Below, in pieces: positions 1-14,701 of a stretch of 64,000 nt of DNA (the first letter of the stretch is position 1; each line of letters starts with the position of its first letter). The translations under genes and the position numbers were made by a program. The notes beneath the pieces were generated by a model that ran no database searches, was not told the DNA's origin, and saw only the letters and a program-made list of their open reading frames with translations. Source of the stretch: Lamellibrachia satsuma (taxonomy: Eukaryota; Annelida; Polychaeta; Sabellida; Siboglinidae); NCBI GenBank assembly GCA_033239005.1, contig BSQZ01000108.1:561001-625000 (forward strand). Reading direction: 5' to 3'.

Positions 1-535
1 ATTTACCATAAATGATCAACAAGGACCATAATTGACCATAAATGATCAATGCGGTCCATCATTGACTACCAATGATCAACAAGGTCCATCACTGACCATA
101 AATGATCAAAGAGGACCATCAGTGACCATAAATGATCATCAAGGTCCATCACTGAGTGCCAATGATCAACAAGGACCATCACTGACCACAAATGATCAAC
201 AAGGACCATCACTGATCACCACTGATCAACAAGAAGTATCAATGACTATTAATGACCAACAAGGACCATACCTGACTAACAATGATCAATAAGGACCATC
301 ACTGACCACCAATGATCAACAAGGACCATTACTGACCACCAATGATCAACAAAATCAATCACTGACCACCAATGATCAACATGGACCATCACTGACCACC
401 AATGATCAACAAAGACCATTACTGACCACCAATGATCAACAAGATCAATCACTGACCACCAATGATCAACAAGGACCATCACTGATCACGAATGATCAAC
501 AAGAAACATCACTGTCAATCACTGACCATCACCCA
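1..535. repeat. 30-bp minisatellite, about 17 copies
   Basis: Tandem 30-bp units built on AATGATCAACAAGGACCATC plus ACTGACCACC, moderately diverged. The array fills the RPTOR intron immediately after the exon ending at 550 (donor on the minus strand). It begins about 15 bp from the donor and runs off the left edge. The period is a multiple of three, so both strands show long spurious reading frames. Confidence 0.95.
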
Positions 536-3500
536 TGACCATGACATACCCGCTCGTGACTGTTCCACCACCGCCTCCTTGCGGACACGTTCTGCTCGGG
601 ACACACGATAGTTGTGTTCATGACGTGTCATGCTCTCTGGGTCGGTTGCATCCGATGCGCCCATGAGTGACTGAGAGAAGTGACGACAACTCCACTGAAA
701 GAACTCTGTTGACACGAGTTGTCTCTTGAACTGAGCCTCGTCACAGTTCTCCTCCAACTAATACCAAACACAACAGCAATAAAGATACAATGTATTTTAA
801 TTAATATTAATAATAATAATAACAATACTTAAGCATCATCAAATTCGGGGGCTAATGCCTGAGTGTGGACATAAATACGTAAAATAGTATTTTAAAATTA
901 CATACGAAAAGAAAAATAATGCAAAAAGAAAGTAAAGTTGACAATAAATTTTTTTTTATTGGTAACTACATTGTAAATATTAATGCTTGGCATACAATGT
1001 ATAAAGTTGTAAAAAGTAAAAAAAATAAATAAACCAATAATAAATGAACCACAATTAAAAGATATAAACTGACCGTTATCTGATGAAAAATATCAACCCG
1101 GCCATTCAGCATGCAATGTAAATGATATTCCAATTAAAAAAAATTAATCAGGTAACAGAAAAATCATAATTTATGTGTGTATGAGGAGTATTACTGAGGA
1201 TACATCTTAGCAACCAAAATTTTTAAATGTGACTGCTAATATGTGAATGTCCAGCAAGCAGCTAGCTGCCCACACAATCCTACAAACTGGACACATATAC
1301 AAGGCACCAACAAAACAAAGAAATTAAAACAAATGACAACTTACAAGATCAGGTCCTCTGTCAAACAGCTTGCGCGTGCGACTGAATTGTGATGAGTGTG
1401 GGTAGTTGCCAGTGGCGCCACCCACCAGCAAGTTCCGTGGGGATGTCAGCTGGTCGGGGGTTCGCACAGACGGATGCCCGTGGGAGTCGACCAGGTTCCC
1501 CTTTGGTGGCGTTGTACTGTAGATGTAGGGAAGGATAACATAATAATAATTAATAATAAACTTCTATAGCGCCTGAATCCTCAGGAACCTGAATTCAGAC
1601 GTGCAACAACCAGAACTGTTAAGCATGATGTCATGAACAACAACCAGAACTGTTAAGCATGATGTCATCAACAGGAATGCGCCAGTCATCATCAAAGTAA
1701 AGCACTGCCGAGAATATAGGGTGGAAGTGCAATTTTGAATAAATGTCTAGTCTTTTGCAGAAGGTAGCTATAGTAACTAGGTTACATTTCTGCAGTAACC
1801 ATTACAACAATGTTGTGTCCAGACATTGAGTGCCTGAGAAAACCATCTTGGTGGCTGGCAGTGGGAGCTCTTTTGGCAGCACACTTTGTGAAAACACTAT
1901 CTGTTTGAGGGTGCCAGACTGTCTGTTAGCGCACACAGATCATCGTACACCTCAACGAAGTCACTGCAAATACTGGCTTTGATATGAGGAGACCAGTCTC
2001 CAATTATACGTCGAATTTTTACCAGATATGCCATAGGAAGCAACATACAGGTTAACCATACTTTCAATGTTACACCCCACGACATCATTTTGATTTCTCA
2101 AAACCAAACCCAACGGCTAAAATGAAAGACCACAAAAATTGTATCAATGTTGTGTGACATAGTCTTGTTGGTCATCTATAGTTGACAATCAACCTGTAAC
2201 AATTCGAATGAGCAACAGCTAAAGGGCGGTTTACATCAGCAATTACTTGGCCAACTGGTCAAGAGTTTGTCAAACTGGAGCCATGTCCAATCTCACCAAC
2301 AGTCACTCGCAATTTTAAAGCAGCGTCCAATCACCGGCCACCATGGCCGACAGCTGGTGCACTCATTGACTTTCACAAAAGCTCAAGTCAGGATTGGTGC
2401 AAATCAATAATTCGCACTCAGTGTCTACAGTGTAGACTCTATACATATCACTTGTTTAAATGCATACAATAATTAGCTGCATTGTAATCCAACATGTTGT
2501 TGCCCTACTAACTGAGGCATAAATCGCATGTGTATACTGGCCTTGAGAGCAGAAACAAGAACTGACCACATCTGAGGGAGGAGAGGCTTGTTGGATGGGC
2601 TGCTAGGAGCAGACTGGGATGATGCAGACTTGCGCTTTGTCACCTGCTTTGGTTGTGTTGATCCAACCTAACAACCAATTTGTAATGGCGAATTAGTAAT
2701 CCAGTTCCTAACATTTTAAGAACATGCATGATTAAATAGCGCAAATGGCACATTTAAGTAATGTAATATTTTTAGGAGCCCTGTCTGAAGCAATGACAAT
2801 TTGTGCAAGTGAAAACAAAACCAACATCTTAAAGTTATAAAGTCTGAAATCACGTTATATAGTATAACCTATTTCTACTCTAGCATGCTGACTGCCTATT
2901 GGTGTTTTAATGAACCAAATTAAAAAAATATATGGCCAAACCAAAATTAAGTGAATAGTTTGTCCTATGATTTCATCAAGACTAAATACATTTGCACAAG
3001 TGAGTTTGCACAAATGAGCAATGCTAGATAGGTTCCATGAGTCAAAAACAAGAAGTTTGCACAAATGAGCAATGCTAGATAGGTTCCATGAGTCAAAAAC
3101 AAGAAGTTTGCACAAATGAGCAATGCTAGATAGGTTCCATGAGTCAAAAACAAGAAGTTTGCACAAATGAGCAATGCTAGATAGGTTCCATGAGTCAAAA
3201 ACAAGAAGTTTGCACAAATGAGCAATGCTAGATAGGTTCCATGAGTCAAAAACAAGATGTTTGCACAAATGAGCAATGCTAGATAGGTTCCATGAGTCAA
3301 AAACAAGAAGAGTAAAAAATCGATGTGCGAAGTCAGATATAGACAAAAAAGCACTAATTAATGAAAATTGGTCTTCCTCCCAAACATGTTTAATGCATAC
3401 AAATGACTTAATGAATCAAACAACCCGAGGACACTACAACTATGAAACAGCACCCTTTGCTTGACAAAATCAATCAGTGTCTTCGTCGTGTCAGCAACCT

Positions 3501-6500
3501 CTGGGCAGGGGTCTATAGAGAGTTGCACAAGAGCTTTCCACACATGGGTGTAGATGCCTCCATAGCTCGTCCCCAGCAGCCCTGACATTGATGTGTTGGA
3601 AGGCACGCGCTTTATTGACATCAGCTCGCCATTACCATTGGTGTTGACAGCGAGGGTGGCGCCACCTACCAAAATTGTCGGTTCATTAGTGTGTAATGTA
3701 ATCGGTAACAATTGTGTGTAAAAACTTAAATGTGTAAACATTTACAATCATGTGTAAAATGTAAACAGTTACAATTGCATGTAAAAAGGAGCAATTTAAA
3801 AAATATACAACTTAGTTATCTTTTCATTTAATTCGAATTAGATGAAGAAATTACACCTGATTGTGTGTACCTCACATGAAAGAAATTCATCAAATAAATG
3901 TTTGTGTGCCTCTCGTGTTTGTGCATGCATCTCCCATCGAGAGGGAGACAAACATACATATAAGTAACAGGAACCATGTAACATGTGGTCATGCCAGGCC
4001 CTACCTGTTTGGTTTATGGGAGAGAGGTTTGCCTTGAGACTCCGGGCAGAGGCACTCCTCCGCATTCCAGAAGTCACTGCTCCGACTGTCGACATCCCTG
4101 TAGCATCTGTAAGCCAAAAGTAACTACCAACAAATCTCCCTCACAGTGACATAGTCTAGGCTCATTGATAAACACCCTGATTCCATAACAGGATGGATAT
4201 CACAGAATGTATGAATAAATGTTCATATGATCTGTAGGAATGTGTTACAAACAATAATTTCTGGGTTTTGTTAACCGATACTGGTGGTTAAGATCAATGT
4301 GATTATATTCACTAAACCCCCACAGTAGTTAGCAAAAACTGAACCCAGGACCTAGACCTGTCGTCCCTTTACCTACATATGCCTGGCAATCTATGTAACA
4401 GTATCATATAGTTGAATCATTTGTATATTTGTATTGCATCATAACTTAAATACCATGCCAGCTCACAAAGACAGGCACAACAAACTTGCACCACAGTTTG
4501 AAACAATTTACCTCTTTATGATTATGCATGCCTTTGTATATTAATAAAGTAGGTATGACAAGTTTAAGAAATAATCTGTTCATTTGTAACCGTGCTCATA
4601 ACAGTAGTCCTGGGTTTGTAATCAACTGCTTATACAGGAAACAGTTATAATCCTACCTCCACTACAGAGAAGAGTTCTACTCCAATATGTCAGATTAGTG
4701 ACTCTGCAGTATGACAGTTGGCATGCAGAGAGAGAGAGAGAGAGAACTAAACTAGCGTTACTGATATAATCATTATCAAGTTCTAAGTTTCTAATATATT
4801 ATGTGCACCAAAGTAAACAGTTGGTGTGCAACAATACTGAACAAGTTAAGAATATGTATTTTTAAAAGGGTACGATAGAAGAGCTATGTAAAACTAATTA
4901 ATTAAAATCATCATCCCAAAAGAAAAGCACCAAGCATGATTTGGTAGGCTGTATCAAATAGCACATGTTAGCTCGTTTATAAATAATACATTTGTTAACC
5001 AGTTTCTGTTTTTCAAATAAAGTGAATGCACAGCAATGACAGCGTGTTACGCAGAAAGGATTCACAGCAAGCCATTGCAAAATTAAAGTTAAGTATCCTA
5101 CCAAAAATATTTAGTACAACCCAGATGTACATTTCTCTTGGCCAAAGACACCAATTCGAGGGTCAATATAGCAAAAAGCGTTTTAGTAAAATCATATGTA
5201 ACAGAGAAACTAAGCAAGTCGTTCTACTGATTACAACACCAACATTGTCACCATTAGAGAGTCATGCTACGATGACAAAGTTCATTTTACCACTTCCACG
5301 GTGCATGCCTATGCGTCTCTGTTCCATTCCTATTGTGATCAAAACATAACCAGTCACACAGCTGTTATGTCCTAAGGAGCAGCACCTGTCATGGCTTCAT
5401 TAACTTTTAAAGCTGCCACTTCAATTCGATTTTTTTATCCTCTCGTTTCAGATACATTTCATGAAAAATCTGTCTCATCAATGCTATTCACTTTCATAAG
5501 TTACCCAATCAAACGATCGAAGTCAATTGTTTCAATGATCTGAACAAATGTACGCTCTTTTATTAAAATGACAGGGCGTAAACTAAACATCAACACAAGT
5601 CATAACTGAAGAGGTTACTTAAAATGATAGCATTTGGCAGATGTTCAAAATAGCTGCATACAATAAACTCGCTGCCTGCCTCTATACTGACAGATGCTAA
5701 AGGGTTCACGTGAACATGTTAAGTTGTACAGAACCTACCTGGTCCAATGGCAATATTCAGCCCAACAGGTGGCACTGCGAGTGTCTTCTGCTGTTTCTCG
5801 TCCTCCAGGAACTTGAATGCGACAGCAGCAAACTGAACCGCGGAGTGCATGACAAGGCCTCCAAGAGCCACCACCAGCTCCTGAAAACAGCACACAAACA
5901 TGTCGTCACAGAACACATCTGACGTCATAGAACATACAAACACATGTCTGAACATCATAGAACAAGGTAGTTTCACAATTCAAAGATTGGTTAAGTCTTG
6001 ATACATCAAAGTCCAGTTCGATCGTCTTACCTTTCGGACCAATGAACTACCATCCTGGGTGATGCTGATTAGTGTCATGGCAACGCTGTGGTCTATGTTG
6101 TTGGCATGGTCACTACGTTCAGTTGTGTTGCTAATGAATGTACCAAGTGCAAATACAGCAGCTGCTCGAACCTGGAATAAAAACACACAGTATGTGGTAT
6201 GATTCTTAAAATGTATATCGCAACCTAAAATATTACCTACATCAACATGTAAATTTCTCGACATTTCCATTTTGTTTTTTATACTTAATACAATACAAAA
6301 ATTTAAGCATTATGCACAATTCAAGCAAACATTATCAGTATGACATTTCAAAGTAGAAGAAATGCACTTGATGTGAGGTCCGTTCTTACCTCAGGAACGG
6401 GGTCCCTTAATAACTTGTACAGTTTCTCATGAGCACTGTCACGGACCCCACACCAACGGGCTGCATCAAACGACGTCCACACCTAAAAGCAAACCAAAAA

Positions 6501-9500
6501 CAGAGCTAAATAATTCCATCCTAGCGAGTGGTGGGTCATGTAAAAAACAAAATGAAGAATGAGTATCATCAGGCATGGAGGCAAACATGAGCATTACTGA
6601 TTGTCAGCCAAGGAGGCTAACAGCCACATGGAGATTCATTAGCCAGGAAGAGCTAACAGGGAATAACAATAAACCAATTTTCCCATGCTAGGTACACCCA
6701 TATCATCACTATGCTTTCGTATGAAATTTTTCAATTTCTCCTCTCACATAACTTTTTCCTCTTAATACGATATCATTAAATGTTCATATCATGCCTCACT
6801 GTTTGGTATTGTTTATGAGAATAACTAACTTAATCTTAGATTTCACTGATAACAGAATTGTTTAGCAAAGAAACATGAGCAATCGTGTGACGTACCTTCC
6901 CAAGACAGAGGGCCAGCCACTGTCGCAACAAAGGATGTTCATCTTTCAACTGGTCAAGACAGATGGCAATCAGGTTAGCCTGTAGTGCTGCTTCCTACAG
7001 AGTAAGTCATGTATGTATATATGTCTACATCAAAAAAATATAAAAACATTTTAACAAGTGCTAAGAAATTGTGATGAATGATCTGAGAAAAGTTATTGCA
7101 ATTTAGGAATGTGGACTCTGTCACAGATCGGAGATCGTGTGAGTTGTATAGAATCAGCTTGTTTATTTAAGCCACCTAGTGATGGTACTTAGTGATTGAG
7201 AGCCGTGCTAGTGGCGTCTAATGGCGACCAATGTAATTTGTTTGTTATAACAGATTAACAGATAAACGAAAACTTGTCTATTGATATTGTTTATCCTTGT
7301 GTTAGCATTTAATTATGGTGGAGAACAAATATCTTGAGATATGGTAGCAGTTGTTGATTTGTGTTGGTGACAGCATAATGGTGAAGTAAATATGTTTATA
7401 TTCTCACTTTGATAATGGGTTGAGATAAAGGAAATTTGTAAAGTGCTTTTTCTGTTATAAATCTTGTACAAGTACACCATCATTATGTGTGTATTATTTA
7501 GATTCTTATGATATAGATTTGTGTAGAATATACTGGGGTGTTTTTTGGTGCAACTAATACATAACTTTTCACAAGTGAACTTGCAAGTTGTATAGGCAAC
7601 CAAGCCTTTCTGTGGTCTATATGAGTTATGTATACACTAAAATGATTGGTTGATTTATTATGAGACGACAATTGTTATTGGTGGTAGAAGAAGTACAAAA
7701 CTGCTGACGTCGGATGTTTTGGTCAGATAAATCAGACATCTGAGACGTATGATTTCACAAACTGAATCGCCATGTAACTCAGTAAACTATCTCAGAGACA
7801 TGGAAATGTGAAGCAATGTTCGTTAGAACAGAATACATTCACTGAGTAAAGTAATATGATTATACCTATGTCTCGTGTTAAGAGTTTTGACATGCAAGGA
7901 CAATAACTGTTGGTGCATTATTACTGATCCAAGAGACGATTATTTCGCCATTATTTCATCACTTGCGTTGTCGATTATGCATCGGTGAATATTAATACAC
8001 CGATTGCCTCTTCATTGTCTGGACTGGGCAACGATTGCCAGCAAACAAGATGCGCTGACGCCTCTTTGTAATTCCTCCACCGGCACTCACCAGGGCACGC
8101 TTGATTGCATTTGCTGTCACTAGCTTGCCACCACCCTTGCTGGAACTATCTATACTAGAAGCGACACCAGCAAGTTCATAAGAGACTTTGAATTATTCTG
8201 TAAACTGTGATTTGATAGTGATAAATAATATTGAACATAGGTAGATTGTAATTCTACTCAGCATTCTTCATTTGTGATTATTTACTGTACTATTAATTTT
8301 GTTAGTAATCGGGAAATCTCTTACATATACCCGTTGTTGATTTGTAGTTGTACGAATATACACACACTGAACCATAACGAACATGTCTACTGGATTACTG
8401 CATTATCCCAGCCAAACTATAAATCTGTGACAAACTCTAAAAAAACCTAAAGTTTTGGATGAAGCTGTATGAAGGATTCAGTATCGTATCTGGTTTGCGT
8501 TGCAGAGCTCACATTCCTATTACTGGCTGTATAATACGCAGTCCACTTTCCAATAAAACATAACCTTCATTGTGTACAGATAAACACCCACTCACCTGTC
8601 CTGTCCTATAGTTGTTGACAATCATGGCAAGAACGAAGGCAGCCATTGTTCGGTGATCCGGCTAAAACAGAACAAAACATCTGTTAGACCAGGTCTGTTA
8701 CATTCATTTTCTCCACTTCATTCTTTCATTGAAATTGTATCCCATTTCTTGTCCAAAATGCTTGACTAAAGAAGACCAACTAAACTGATCCCAAAACTGA
8801 CAAATATGCAGCAGTAGTAAAAAAGACAATGTTCCTTGTCATACTTTCCAGTTATTTCAAGTACGAATCATGGCGTAACAATGACATATTTTGGAACTTC
8901 ACAAAGCAAAATAGCAAACAAATTTGCGATCACATTTTTGTAAGACAAAGGGTGTTACCTCCTGTCAGATTTCACTTGAGGTATCAATAATTGTTAAATA
9001 TTTGTTTGCTTGTTGGAGTAAAATTCAAAGTGACCTGACCATTGGTTCTATTTTACAGGTGGTTATTGCTGACAGCCATTATACAGTTTATGTCAGAAGA
9101 AAAAATGGTCAGGAAACAAGCATGGTCGTTCATCACAGGTTTTATTGTAGATATGTAGCAATGGAACATGCCAACAACTGACTGGCATGTAGCTGTCTGT
9201 CAAGATACATAACAATGGAACAAGCCAACAACTTACTGGCATGTAGCTGTCTGTCAAGATACATAACAATGGAACAAGCCAACAACTTACTGGCATGTAG
9301 CTGTCTGTCAAGATACATAACAATGGAACAAGTCAACAACTTACTGGCATGTAGCTGTCTGTCAAGATACATAGCAATGGAACAAGTCAACAACTTACTG
9401 GCATGTAGCTGTCTGTCAAGATACATAACAATGGAACAAGCCAACAACTTACTGGCATGTAGCTGTCTGTCAAGATACATAACAATGGAACAAGCCAACA

Positions 9501-12500
9501 ACTTACTGGCATGTAGCTGTCTGTAAAGATACATAACAATGGAACACGCCAACAACTTACTGGCATGTAGCTGTCTGTCAAGATACATAACAATGGAACA
9601 AGTCAACAACTTACTGGCATGTAGCTGTCTGTCAAGATACATAGCAATGGAACAAGTCAACAACTTACTGGCATGTAGCTGTCTGTCAAGATACATAACA
9701 ATGGAACAAGTCAACAACTTACTGGCATGTAGCTGTCTGTCAAGATACATAGCAATGGAACAAACCAACAACTTACTGGCATGTAGCTGTCTGTCAAGAT
9801 ACATAGCAACGGAACAAGCCAACAACTTACTGGCATGTAGCTGTCTGTCAAGATACATAGCAACGGAACAAGCCAACAACTAACTGGTATGTAGCTGTCT
9901 GTCAAGATACATAACAATGGAACAAGCCAACAACTTACTGGCATGTAGCTGTCTGTCAAGATACATAACAATGGAACAAGCCAACAACTTACTGGCATGT
10001 AGCTGTCTGTCAAGATACATAGCAGTGAAACAAGCCAACAACTTGCTGGCATGTAGCTGTCTGTCAAGATACATAGCAGTGGAACAAGCCAACAACTTAC
10101 TGGCATGTAGCTGTCTGTCAAGACGGAGATGAAGTATCGATGACAGCTATCCTTCACGAGGTCTGCCTGACAACTCTGTAATAACACAAACACTAAACTA
10201 ATAGGCAACAGTTATGTCTACACATATTGATCAAACTAAATCATGACTTTGTTTACTGTTGTTGTGATCACTGATACAGTCCTTTATTATTTTGCAAAGC
10301 ATACATTGTCAAGAGTGTACTGCATTGCACAAGAATTAACTCAATTTGATTTGGTTAACTCAACTAATTTAACAACTTTGTTGATTCTAAAAATGTACAA
10401 TTCCAGAACCGAGATAGCTTAGAAAAAAAAAGATGCAATAGATGCAAAGATTAAGAGGAGATGAAACATTGTTGTATTCTGAAATCTCGATGAGCCAATG
10501 GTACCTTGCTACTGGGAGCTTGTTGTTGGGAGCTTGTTGTTGGGAGCTTGTTGTTGGGAGCTTATTGTTGGGAGCTTGTTATTGGGAGCTTGTTGTTGGG
10601 AGCTTGTTGTTGGGAGCTTATTTTTGGGAGCTTGCTATTGGGAGCTTGTTGTTGGGAGGTTGTTGTTGGGAGCTTGTTGTTGGGAGCTTGCTATTGGGAG
10701 CTTGCTATTGGGAGCTTGTTGTTGGGAGCTTGCTATTGGGAGCTTGTTGTTGGCAGCATGTTGTTGGGAGCTTGTTGTTGGGAGCTTATTGTTGGGAGCT
10801 TGTTGTTGGGAGGTTGTTGTTGGGAGCTTGTTGTTGGGAGCTTGCTATTGGGAGCTTGTTTTTGGGAGCTTGTTGTTGGGAGCTTGTTATTGGGAGCTTG
10901 TTGTTGGGAGTTTGTTGTTGGGAGCTTGTTGTTGGGAGCTTGTTGTTGGGAGCTTATTGTTGGGAGCTTGCTATTGGGAGGTTGTTGTTGGGAGCTTGTT
11001 GTTTGGAGCTTGCTATTGGGAGCTTGTTGTTGGGAGCTTGCTATTGGGAGCATGTTGTTGGGAGCTTATTGTTGGGAGCTTGTTGTTGGGAGGTTATTGT
11101 TGGGAGCTTGCTATTGGGAGCTTCCTATTGGGAGCTTGTTTTTGGGAGTTTTCTGTTGGGAGCTTGTTGTTGGGAGCTTGCTATTGGGAGCTTGTTGTTG
11201 TGAGCTTGCTGTTGGGAGCATGCTATTGGGAGCTTGCTGTTGGGAGCTTGTTATTGGGAGCTTGCTGTTGGGAGATTGCTGTTTGGAGCTTGTTGTTGGG
11301 AGCTTGTTGTTGTGAGCTTGCTGTTGGGAGCTTGTTGTTGGGAGCTTGTTGTTGTGAGCTTGCTGTTGTGAGCTTGTTGTTGGGAGCTTGTTGTTGTGAG
11401 CTTGTTGTTGTGAGCTTGCTGTTGTGAGCTTGTTGTTGGGAGCTTGTTGTTGTGAGCTTGTTGTTGGGAGCTTGCTGTTGGGAGCTTGTTGTTGGGAGCT
11501 TGTTGTTGTGAGCTTGCTGTTGGGAGCTTGCTGTTGGGAGCTTGCTGTTGTGAGCTTGTTGTTGGGAGCTTGTTGTTGTGAGCTTGCTGTTGGGAGCTTG
11601 CTATTGGGAGCTTGTTGCTTTGGATGGAAATCTTGTTAAATCTTGTTAAATTGATTCAATAAAATAAAACTGATATTAAAAGAGGATACTAAGGAGTACA
11701 TACATTGTCGACGGCGAGGATTTTGGCCCAGATGAACACCAGGAGAGGCCGTAGTTCTCTCGCAGAACTCTGGAGCAACTTGAGCACATAGGGGAAGATG
11801 CCGACAGAGAGAGCCTAGAACATGTATTAGTGAGTGTATAAGTTAACCATTACTAGCCTCACAACTTGGCCGAAGTGGGCAGCTGTGTTTCTGCTCAGCT
11901 AAATATGCGCTCTGTGTTTTCAGACACAGTGATGACTTCTATGCATATCACAATTATTTCACAAGTAAAAATCAAGCGAAACATGTCCAAGTTTATTGCA
12001 GCATTTCCAAGAGACAAATGTTACCCACCGATATGAGCCCATAAATCTGAGTTTAGGTAACACTGGGCTGATTTTCACAGTTGTGGAAGTTAAGTACCTT
12101 ACACTTTTGGTAAATGATTTATGTTTACCACAATTAAAATTTGTGTGGTAAATTAAAGTGGATTTAAAATGTATCTATATATAATCAAAAGTATAGGTTG
12201 CTACTACATGGCATAATCAACATAATGACCATGATTACATGTTACAACATTGTTACAATCATGTTACAACATTGTTACAATCATGTCAACTGGCAGCATA
12301 AAATACTGCAGCAATACTCACAAGACTGACTGCCCAGGCTCCTAGGTCGAGGAAGTGTCCAAGGAGATCAAGAGCTCGCAGCCTGTGGACCTGACTGAGT
12401 AGCACCTGATACAGCCAAGTAACAAATACAACTTAGTGGTCATTGCACACAAAACTTGTAACGTCATAAATAAATACAAACTAAGACATATACCCCAAGA

Positions 12501-14639
12501 GGGACGTTGTTGAGTCAAACACCACAGTCAGTTAGAGTTTGGAGATGGAAGTATAGACCAGTGACATTCTCAAGGAAGATGCCAACGAAACACAAACAGA
12601 TACAATAGTTGAATTATAACGGACCATTAGCGGTATCTGTCTGCATGGATATTAGTTACATGCACTGCCAAATCCTCATGTGGTGCCATGGAGTCATGTC
12701 CTCGTTGCAAAGTGTTTTTTTTATAAAACACGTAATATTCATCATGTGTATTTGTCATAAGCAAAGTTAGAAAATATACTGGTTTAGCTGTCAGTGGAAG
12801 CATAAATAACTAGGGTGATAGTCATCCATGTATCTAGTTATTCTAGTAACTATTCTGGCAGATAGGAACAACTCTATTAAAGCTGCTTCAGCAATTCATT
12901 TAGCTCGTCGATGTTCAAATCTGTAGTTTGTGAATAGCTTTAAGTAATATGCACAGTCGGCTTAAATAAGAATGTACACTTTTGTTAAAGCAATTGAAAG
13001 AATTGACTTTGATTGTTAAATCGGGTGTGAATCGCCGGATATAACAATAGCACATTTGCACAAACGATCTAGCATGTCATAGTGAACGCTAGACAGGTTT
13101 GATTGTCTGCAGGATTCTAAAACAAGTCGAGCAAAAAATTGAATTGCAGAAGTTGCAACATAACTATTCAAGGGAAACAAACAACGACAAGGCCGACTTA
13201 AAACTGAAGTAAGCCACTAATCATAAATGTCCCATCTCACCTGAAGCACTATGGGTAGCTGTTCGGGTGGACTGCGTTTCTCTGAGCCGTAGTTCAGCCA
13301 CACCTGGAAGGCTGTGAGTTGCTCAGCAAAGAACGGACTGTGTTGGAAGCTACGACCATCGGCCAGGATCTGAGAGAGCTGTGAGAGACAGAGGTCCAGG
13401 GCCAGGTCCCACGCTTGCCTGCAGTCACACACCAACGTACAGCACAGGTTCGTCAAAGTGTCAACCGTTTCTGCGGTTGATCCGCGTTCATATTCCATGC
13501 CTTTTCAGGAGTTATAATGAAATTATGTTTCTGAATTTATAATAAAATTATGGATATCAAGATTTAAAAAAAATTATGGGTATCAGGATTTATTATATAA
13601 TTCTGTATTTTAGAATTTATAAAATTACACAGCTACAGTTGTGGCTACCACTAGTGTGACCTCCCGCCACTTACCACATGGGGTGCTGGTAGGTGTGGGG
13701 AAACTTGGGACTTGAGACAGGAGTGCAGTTGTAGGACCGCATGATGCGCTCGGCCAGCAGGAAGTTACGGAAGAGACTAGCCACAAGTAGATCCTGGCGG
13801 AATAACTTCTGAAAGAGTTCTGTCAACAGAGTGCAGTGACGATGTGACAGTTTTTGGTCTTCAATTCAATGGAGAGTAAGTGCTTCTAACTTGTGTGACA
13901 TATTATTATCTCTTCAGGATATAGAAATTCCAGGAACATGTACGAGGCACAACACTTCCTGGTAATTCCTTAATCAGCGAGAGAAAAGTCGTCCCGATTG
14001 ACATTAATTCTGGATATGTGTGATTGAAATGGACTGGTATTTACATTCTATTTATGTCAATATTTAAGACAAACTTTCTACTTATGTCAATATTTAAGAC
14101 AAACTTTCAAAATGCCAGTCACAGAAAGTTCCCATCCCCCACAAAAATTTTTGCACTGCTATTACCAAAACAACGAACTAAAAATTCCAAGTGGAAACTT
14201 GAATTTTCCCTGGAAACAGCATATTCTGTGTACTATGCACCTCTGGGTAGTGTGTTCCATGCGATTGTATCAGTGATCGCTGTGAAGATCCAGTTGAGTT
14301 CACCCAGCATTGTGCGTCGGTCATTCAACTGGCCAGGAATCCTGTGCAACAACAAAACAGTTCAAACCAAGGACCTGCAGCAACAGGTGACATGTTCAGA
14401 AACTGCCAACACATCTGAGAAAGCTTTAGTTTGGTGGCCCGGCAAAATCACATATTATACGCACCTGGCCTTGATGCTTGTTTAAGAGCCCAGTCAGAAA
14501 CCGAAAATATGTTCTCAGTTTGTCTATTCATCATAAACCTTTCATTACGAACACAAATAAACATAACTTGGAATACAGCTTTTTTATAGCTGTACACTAA
14601 AACAAATTTCTTCATTACATGCGTTATATGGAAAAATAT

Positions 14640-14701
<62 letters not shown>

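Noticed and set aside
1..482. [10 protein letters not shown] and VDHWWSVM repeat peptides
   Set aside because: Spurious reading of the 30-bp minisatellite on both strands.
1..535. CRISPR-like regular repeats
   Set aside because: Units are directly adjacent with no unique spacers, and the genome is eukaryotic.
1897..2088. 63-aa minus-strand frame ([16 protein letters not shown])
   Set aside because: No recognisable family, no splice context with RPTOR exons, and RPTOR phases close without it.
2855..3354. Repetitive minus-strand frames ([16 protein letters not shown] and [15 protein letters not shown])
   Set aside because: Spurious reading of the 51-bp minisatellite.
9142..9879. Minus-strand 245-aa frame of [18 protein letters not shown] repeats
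   Set aside because: Out of frame with RPTOR exon 13 and explained by the 54-bp array; only the frame continuing from exon 13 is of interest.
10442..11639. Three overlapping plus-strand frames of 250-300 residues rich in [14 protein letters not shown]
   Set aside because: They are translations of a 14-bp tandem repeat in an RPTOR intron; the same peptide appears in all three frames, which is an arithmetic artefact.
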